10,555 nt of DNA from Dehalococcoidia bacterium. Its GTDB lineage: Bacteria > Chloroflexota > Dehalococcoidia > UBA3495. Under the pieces are notes generated by a model. That model worked only from the letters and a program-made list of their open reading frames with translations. It ran no database searches and was not told the origin of the DNA. The translations under genes and the position numbers were made by a program. Every line of letters begins with the position of its first letter. Position 1 is the stretch's first letter. The DNA is taken from contig JAPKDE010000074.1 of NCBI GenBank assembly GCA_028822675.1, forward strand, positions 1 to 10,555. The letters are read 5' to 3'. Below, piece after piece: positions 6,666 through 10,555 of this stretch.

Positions 6666-6674
6666 ATGATACCA
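6666..6674 (-). promoter_or_regulatory. Extended -10 promoter of the antitoxin-mazF-btpA operon
   Basis: On the minus strand TGGTATCAT matches an extended -10 (TGn plus TATCAT, five of six bases). It lies 63 bases before the antitoxin ATG, and the region about 17 bases further upstream has no good -35. Transcription would start near 6659, giving a leader of about 55 bases that contains the candidate operators. This is a consensus match by eye. Confidence 0.4.
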
Positions 6675-6715
6675 CCCCAGCAAACTCACTGAAAGGGCTG
6701 AGATTGTCATAACGA

Positions 6716-6724
6716 TGTTACAAT
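6716..6724 (+). promoter_or_regulatory. Extended -10 promoter of uvrA
   Basis: TGTTACAAT is an extended -10 (TGn plus TACAAT, five of six bases) located 33 bases before the uvrA ATG. A TTGTCA at 6704-6709 is too near (9 bases) to be its -35. Transcription would start near 6731, which makes the in-frame GTG at 6725 unusable as a start from this promoter. No LexA-type SOS box was recognised. Confidence 0.4.
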
Positions 6725-6746
6725 GTGGGTCGATATTTGGGTGAGT

Positions 6747-6753
6747 GGTGGAG
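6747..6753 (+). promoter_or_regulatory. Ribosome binding site fixing the uvrA start
   Basis: GGTGGAG lies 4 bases before the ATG at 6758. The open frame extends back to a GTG at 6725 that has no ribosome binding site. The protein from 6758 starts in register with UvrA N-termini ([19 protein letters not shown]), so the downstream ATG is chosen. Confidence 0.75.
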
Positions 6754-6757
6754 TTGT

Positions 6758-9700
6758 ATGCCCCAGGATTTTATCCACGTTAAAGGCGCCCGCGAGCACA
6801 ACCTCAAGAATATAGAAATTACCATCCCGCGCGACAAGCTGGTGGTAATTACTGGAGTATCCGGTTCCGGCAAGAGTTCCCTGGCTTTTGACACCATCTA
6901 CGCAGAGGGTCAACGCCGTTATGTAGAGTCGCTTTCCGCCTACGCCCGGCAGTTTCTGGGCCGGATGGATAAGCCGGATGTTGACTACATAGAAGGCCTT
7001 TCACCGGCCATTTCCATTGACCAGAAAGGCGTCTCCCACAACCCCCGCTCCACGGTGGGCACGGTCACAGAGATATACGACTACCTGCGTTTACTCTTCG
7101 CCAGAGTGGGCCTGCCCCATTGCCCCAAGTGCGGTCGACCGGTAGAACGGCAGACAATCTCCCAGATCGTAGACTCCATCATGAAGCTGGAAGAGGGCAG
7201 CCGCATCACGTTGATGGCGCCCAAGATTCGCCGCAAAAAGGGCGAACATAAAGACGTTTTCGAAAGCGCCCGCCAATCCGGGTTTGTCCGCGTCCGCGTC
7301 AACGGCGACATCCTCATGCTTGAGGAGATGGGCGGTCTGGAACTGGACCGGAAGAAATGGCATTACATAGAGTTGGTTGTTGACCGGCTGATTATCAGGC
7401 CGAAAACAGAAATCAGCCGCGTAGCCGAATCTGTTGAGACGGCTCTCCGTGAGGGTGATGGTGTGGTTGAAGCCCACATTGAGGGCGGCGAAACACTGGT
7501 CTTCTCCGAACAATTTGCCTGCACCAAGTGCAACACCAGCCTGCCGGAGATCGAGCCTCGAACATTCAGTTTCAACAGCCCCCACGGCGCGTGCAGCGAT
7601 TGCACCGGTCTGGGCTTCAAACTGAGTCTAGACCCCAACCTGATCATCTCCAATAAAGAGCTTTCGCTGTCCCAGGGTGCCATCGCTCCGTGGACCAGGG
7701 GCGGTCCGTCCAGTAGCTGGTACATCAGCCTGATGGAGTCGGTGGCCAAAGCCAACGGCTTCTCATCCACCACTCCGGTCAAAGAACTTAGCCAAAAACA
7801 AATTGACCTGATCCTCTATGGAAATGATGAAAAGAAGGTCACCGTGCGGCACCGCACTGGCCGCGGTCAGACCTACGAGTGGGACACCAACTTTGAGGGT
7901 GTCATTCCCAACCTGGAGCGACGTTACAAAAAGACCGAGTCTGATTACATGCGTACCCAGATCGAGCGCTATATGTCGGCCCGTCCTTGCCCATCCTGTG
8001 ACGGCAAGCGTCTGCGTCCGGAGGCTCTGGCAGTTCAGGTCTGTGGTTTGAGCATCATGGACGTTTGCGCCAAGAACATTGGCCAGGCAGCGGAATGGAT
8101 TAGAGACATCGACCCGGACGCTACCGGCCCCCATACCAACCAGGTCTTGACCACTAGAGAGAAGACCATTGCCAACCAAGTCTTGAAAGAGATTGAGGGG
8201 CGGGTCAATTTCCTGGAGGGTATTGGCCTGGATTACGTGACCATGGACCGCACAGCCCGGACCCTTTCCGGCGGTGAGGCCCAGCGGGTCCGCCTGGCCA
8301 CGCAGATCGGTTCCGGTCTGACCGGGGTGCTCTACGTTTGCGATGAGCCCACGGTGGGGCTGCACCCCCATGATGACCACCGGCTGATCAACACCCTGCT
8401 GCGCCTAAAAGACTTGGGCAACACCGTAATTGTTGTCGAGCATGACGAAGCCATGATGCGGGCGGCAGATTTCATAGCCGACCTTGGCCCCGGAGCCGGA
8501 GAGCATGGCGGAGAAGTGGTTGCCACCGGCACCGTTGCCGAGATCGAAGCAAATCCAGATTCCCTGACCGGCGCCTATCTAAGTGGCCGCAAGGTCGTTC
8601 CCTATCCCGAGAAACGGCGCAAAGGGAACGGGCAGTCTATAAAGATCAAAGGCGCTAAAGAGAATAATCTCAAGAACATAGACGTAACTTTCCCGCTGGG
8701 TCGGCTGGTCAGCGTTACCGGCGTTTCAGGTTCTGGCAAGAGTAGCTTGGTCTACGAGATTCTTTATAAGAAGCTGAACCAAGTCATCAACAAGGGGCGT
8801 GACCTGCCCGGTGAGCACCGAGATATAGTTGGTGTTGAGGGCGTGGATAAGGTCGTTAATATCGACCAGTCACCCATCGGACGGACGCCGCGGAGTAACC
8901 CGGCCACCTACACCGGGGCCTTCACTCCCATCCGAGACCTGTTTGCCAGTTTGCCGGAGGCCAAGGTTCGGGGCTATGCGGCGGGCCGGTTCTCATTCAA
9001 CGTCAAGGGCGGCCGCTGTGAGGCCTGCCAGGGAGAAGGCTACAACCAGATTGAAATGCAATTCCTTCCCGACGTCACGGTCCCCTGCGAGATTTGCCAG
9101 GGAGCTAGGTATAACCGAGAAGCACTGGAAGTAACCCTACGGGGTAAGAACATCGCTGAAATCCTGGATATGACCGTGTCTCAGGCGCTGGAGTTTTTCA
9201 TAAACTTCCCGCGCATCAAGCCTAAGTTGGAGACGATGTGCGACGTGGGCCTGGGCTACATCAAGTTGGGTCAGCCTGCCACCACACTTTCCGGAGGCGA
9301 AGCCCAACGGGTGAAACTGGCAACAGAGTTATCAAAACGGGCCACCGGCAAGACCATCTATCTGTTGGACGAACCCACCACCGGGCTGTCTTTCTCAGAC
9401 ACCGCCGCGCTGCTGGGAGTGTTGCACCGGCTGGTTGACACTGGCAACACTGTAATCTTGATTGAACACAACCTGGACGTGATCAAGAACTCAGACTGGT
9501 TGCTTGACCTTGGCCCTGGCGCCGGCGACAAGGGAGGCGAACTCATCGCCACTGGCACACCAGAGCAAATGGCAGACAATCCCAAGTCATTCACCGGCAT
9601 ATACCTGAAAAACCTGCTGACGTCGTCGGGACGAGGTGCGAACTCGTCCAAGGCGAAAGCCAAAACTGCGGCGGAAAAACTGGCAAAAATTGCCAAGCCA

Positions 9701-9769
9701 GCCAAGGCGACTAAGAAAACCAGCAAAACCAAAACCAAAGAACCAGCAGTCGCAGCGGCTGGAGACTAA
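6758..9769 (+). CDS. uvrA: UvrABC excision repair ATPase subunit A
   Basis: This 1003-residue protein is a full-length UvrA, the damage-sensing ATPase of nucleotide excision repair. It acts as a dimer on DNA and loads UvrB. Two ABC modules are visible. The first has Walker A at 33-41 (GVSGSGKSS), signature LSGGEAQRV at 503-511 and Walker [13 protein letters not shown] at 526-537. The second has Walker A at 655-663, signature at 844-852 and Walker [13 protein letters not shown] at 868-879. The UvrB-binding region is present at about 120-250 ([15 protein letters not shown]), so this is not the shorter UvrA2. Zinc-binding Cys pairs are Cys255/258 with Cys279/282 and Cys754/757 with Cys777/780. 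Two oddities stand out. The second site has GLSFSD where GLHF is usual. About 43 extra residues at the C-terminus (961-1003) contain 12 Lys and 13 Ala. It is transcribed divergently from the toxin-antitoxin operon, apparently from its own promoter. Confidence 0.98.
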   Translation: MPQDFIHVKGAREHNLKNIEITIPRDKLVVITGVSGSGKSSLAFDTIYAEGQRRYVESLSAYARQFLGRMDKPDVDYIEGLSPAISIDQKGVSHNPRSTVGTVTEIYDYLRLLFARVGLPHCPKCGRPVERQTISQIVDSIMKLEEGSRITLMAPKIRRKKGEHKDVFESARQSGFVRVRVNGDILMLEEMGGLELDRKKWHYIELVVDRLIIRPKTEISRVAESVETALREGDGVVEAHIEGGETLVFSEQFACTKCNTSLPEIEPRTFSFNSPHGACSDCTGLGFKLSLDPNLIISNKELSLSQGAIAPWTRGGPSSSWYISLMESVAKANGFSSTTPVKELSQKQIDLILYGNDEKKVTVRHRTGRGQTYEWDTNFEGVIPNLERRYKKTESDYMRTQIERYMSARPCPSCDGKRLRPEALAVQVCGLSIMDVCAKNIGQAAEWIRDIDPDATGPHTNQVLTTREKTIANQVLKEIEGRVNFLEGIGLDYVTMDRTARTLSGGEAQRVRLATQIGSGLTGVLYVCDEPTVGLHPHDDHRLINTLLRLKDLGNTVIVVEHDEAMMRAADFIADLGPGAGEHGGEVVATGTVAEIEANPDSLTGAYLSGRKVVPYPEKRRKGNGQSIKIKGAKENNLKNIDVTFPLGRLVSVTGVSGSGKSSLVYEILYKKLNQVINKGRDLPGEHRDIVGVEGVDKVVNIDQSPIGRTPRSNPATYTGAFTPIRDLFASLPEAKVRGYAAGRFSFNVKGGRCEACQGEGYNQIEMQFLPDVTVPCEICQGARYNREALEVTLRGKNIAEILDMTVSQALEFFINFPRIKPKLETMCDVGLGYIKLGQPATTLSGGEAQRVKLATELSKRATGKTIYLLDEPTTGLSFSDTAALLGVLHRLVDTGNTVILIEHNLDVIKNSDWLLDLGPGAGDKGGELIATGTPEQMADNPKSFTGIYLKNLLTSSGRGANSSKAKAKTAAEKLAKIAKPAKATKKTSKTKTKEPAVAAAGD

Positions 9770-9795
9770 GCCCATCTCAATTGGGCAGCACGCTC

Positions 9796-9804
9796 TGCTA
9801 AAAT
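9796..9804 (+). promoter_or_regulatory. Possible extended -10 before the MBL-fold gene
   Basis: TGCTAAAAT in the 95-base gap after uvrA resembles an extended -10 (TGn plus TAAAAT, five of six bases). No convincing -35 lies at the right distance. The gap has no strong terminator, so the MBL-fold gene could also be read through from uvrA. Confidence 0.3.
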
Positions 9805-9864
9805 CAGAACCTGAATACACCAACCAAAGACACCACCTGGAAAAACCAACTGGGGAGATGCAAT

Positions 9865-10506
9865 ATGGCACTGCACTATGACGGCGAAGTGAAAATCACC
9901 AAGGTTGCCGGTATGAGTTCCATGGGGAACAATGGCTACCTGATTACCTGTCCTGAGACCAACGAATGCATCTTGATCGACACTCCCGGGGAGCCTGAGA
10001 AACTTCTCAACGCGATTAGCGACGAGAATATCAAGGCAATTATAATCACCCATAACCACGGCGATCACCTGGCTGGATTCGGTGAGATTACCGCCAAAGT
10101 GGACGCCCCAGTCGGTATATCCCCGGCCGACGCCCACGCCCTGCCACGACCAGCGGAATTGGACCTGACCGACGGCAAGGTCATCAAGTTTGGCAACCAA
10201 GAGTTAACGGTGCTGAACACCCCTGGGCACACCGACGGCGCGTCCTGTTTTCTGGTGGGCAAACACCTGTTCTCCGGCGACACCCTGTTCCCCGGTGGCC
10301 CTGGCAAGTCCCGCAGTCCGGAGGCCTTTGTCCAACTGCTGAATAGCATTACCAGCAAGCTGTTGGCGCTGCCGGATGGCACCAACGTCTACCCTGGCCA
10401 CGGCGATGACACCACCATTGGTGAAGCGCGCCGTCGCTACACCGTTTTTGCTTCCAAGTCGCATCCCGACAACATGGCCGGCGACGTGGACTGGCTCAAC
10501 TCTTAA
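9865..10506 (+). CDS. Metallo-β-lactamase-fold hydrolase, glyoxalase II-like
   Basis: This 213-residue protein is a single metallo-β-lactamase domain with a complete dinuclear metal site. The HxHxDH motif is His63, His65, Asp67 and His68 (ITHNHGDHLAGF). The third His is His122 in NTPGHTDGA, the bridging Asp is Asp139 in FSGDTLFPGG, and the last His is His179 in VYPGHGDDT. The order and spacing resemble the glyoxalase II-like group of small hydrolases, whose members act on thioesters such as S-lactoylglutathione or on other substrates. Without the long C-terminal glutathione-binding domain of true GloB, the substrate stays open. No signal peptide is seen, so it is cytoplasmic. The start has GGGGAG at 9852-9857, 7 bases before the ATG; an ATG at 9858 is out of frame. 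It follows uvrA by 95 bp on the same strand. Confidence 0.93.
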   Translation: MALHYDGEVKITKVAGMSSMGNNGYLITCPETNECILIDTPGEPEKLLNAISDENIKAIIITHNHGDHLAGFGEITAKVDAPVGISPADAHALPRPAELDLTDGKVIKFGNQELTVLNTPGHTDGASCFLVGKHLFSGDTLFPGGPGKSRSPEAFVQLLNSITSKLLALPDGTNVYPGHGDDTTIGEARRRYTVFASKSHPDNMAGDVDWLNS

Positions 10507-10547
10507 ACCTCGTACGGTAACAACCCTAAGCAAGCACCAAGGAGTTC

Positions 10548-10555
10548 ATGTACAA
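10548..10555 (+). CDS. Start of a further gene, cut by the window edge
   Basis: A strong AAGGAG at 10539-10544 lies 3 bases before an ATG at 10548-10550, followed by TAC AA (Met-Tyr-). It starts 41 bp after the MBL-fold stop codon on the same strand and is probably in its operon. Only two full codons are visible, so nothing can be said about the product. Confidence 0.45.

Noticed and set aside
6725..6757. GTG at 6725 as the uvrA start, adding 11 residues
   Set aside because: It has no ribosome binding site and abuts the candidate -10, while the ATG at 6758 has GGTGGAG 4 bases upstream and matches UvrA N-termini.
6690..6760. GGCTGAGAT resembling the core of a TPP riboswitch upstream of uvrA
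   Set aside because: The matching CCTGAT and GGGTAA-type halves of the aptamer are absent, and the downstream gene is uvrA, not a thiamine gene.
9770..9800. GCCCA/TGGGC hairpin as a uvrA terminator
   Set aside because: The stem is only 5 bp with a 7-base loop and no T run follows, so it does not support intrinsic termination.

Overview
This window looks like a stretch of bacterial chromosome from a Chloroflexota-type bacterium. The closest fit would be the Dehalococcoidia or SAR202 group, judging from the mix of amidase, ATZ/TRZ-type amidohydrolase, β-hydroxyacid dehydrogenase and BtpA genes. No rRNA or marker phylogeny is present, so the taxonomic guess is weak. It is moderately GC-rich and densely coded, with no sign of prophage, insertion sequence, tRNA, rRNA or CRISPR.

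Layout. (1) 1-310, minus strand: the N-terminal part of a small membrane protein that runs off the left edge and begins at a GTG or TTG codon. (2) 382-1782, minus: an amidase-signature hydrolase. (3) 1783-1908: a divergent promoter region with a perfect TATAAT. (4) 1909-4975, plus: a tight three-gene operon of an ATZ/TRZ-like amidohydrolase, an α/β-hydrolase-fold protein and a 3-hydroxyisobutyrate dehydrogenase-family reductase, each with a good ribosome binding site. (5) 4976-5003: a perfect 12-bp hairpin shared by the two convergent transcription units. (6) 4995-6603, minus: a compact operon of a helix-turn-helix antitoxin candidate, a MazF/PemK toxin overlapping it by 23 bp, and a BtpA/SgcQ-family TIM barrel starting 3 bp after the toxin. 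(7) 6604-6757: a second divergent control region with extended -10 elements on both strands. (8) 6758-9769, plus: full-length uvrA with an unusual Lys/Ala-rich tail. (9) 9865-10506, plus: a metallo-β-lactamase-fold hydrolase. (10) 10548 onward: the start of a further gene after a strong AAGGAG.

How the parts may work together. Amidase, amidohydrolase, α/β-hydrolase and dehydrogenase face each other across one control region. They could take a nitrogen-containing organic compound through C-N bond hydrolysis to a hydroxy- or oxo-acid. The substrate cannot be read from sequence, and two of the enzymes have changed catalytic positions: Thr in place of the nucleophilic Ser in the α/β-hydrolase, and Asn where deaminase-like relatives carry the Glu of HxxE in the amidohydrolase. 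The toxin-antitoxin pair is unusual because its antitoxin joins an excisionase-type DNA-binding domain to a WDN/YD tail, and because it sits at the head of the btpA transcription unit. UvrA is ordinary nucleotide excision repair machinery. No wholly new defence or mobile system was found; the best candidates for a second look are the toxin-antitoxin/btpA unit and the two altered active sites.
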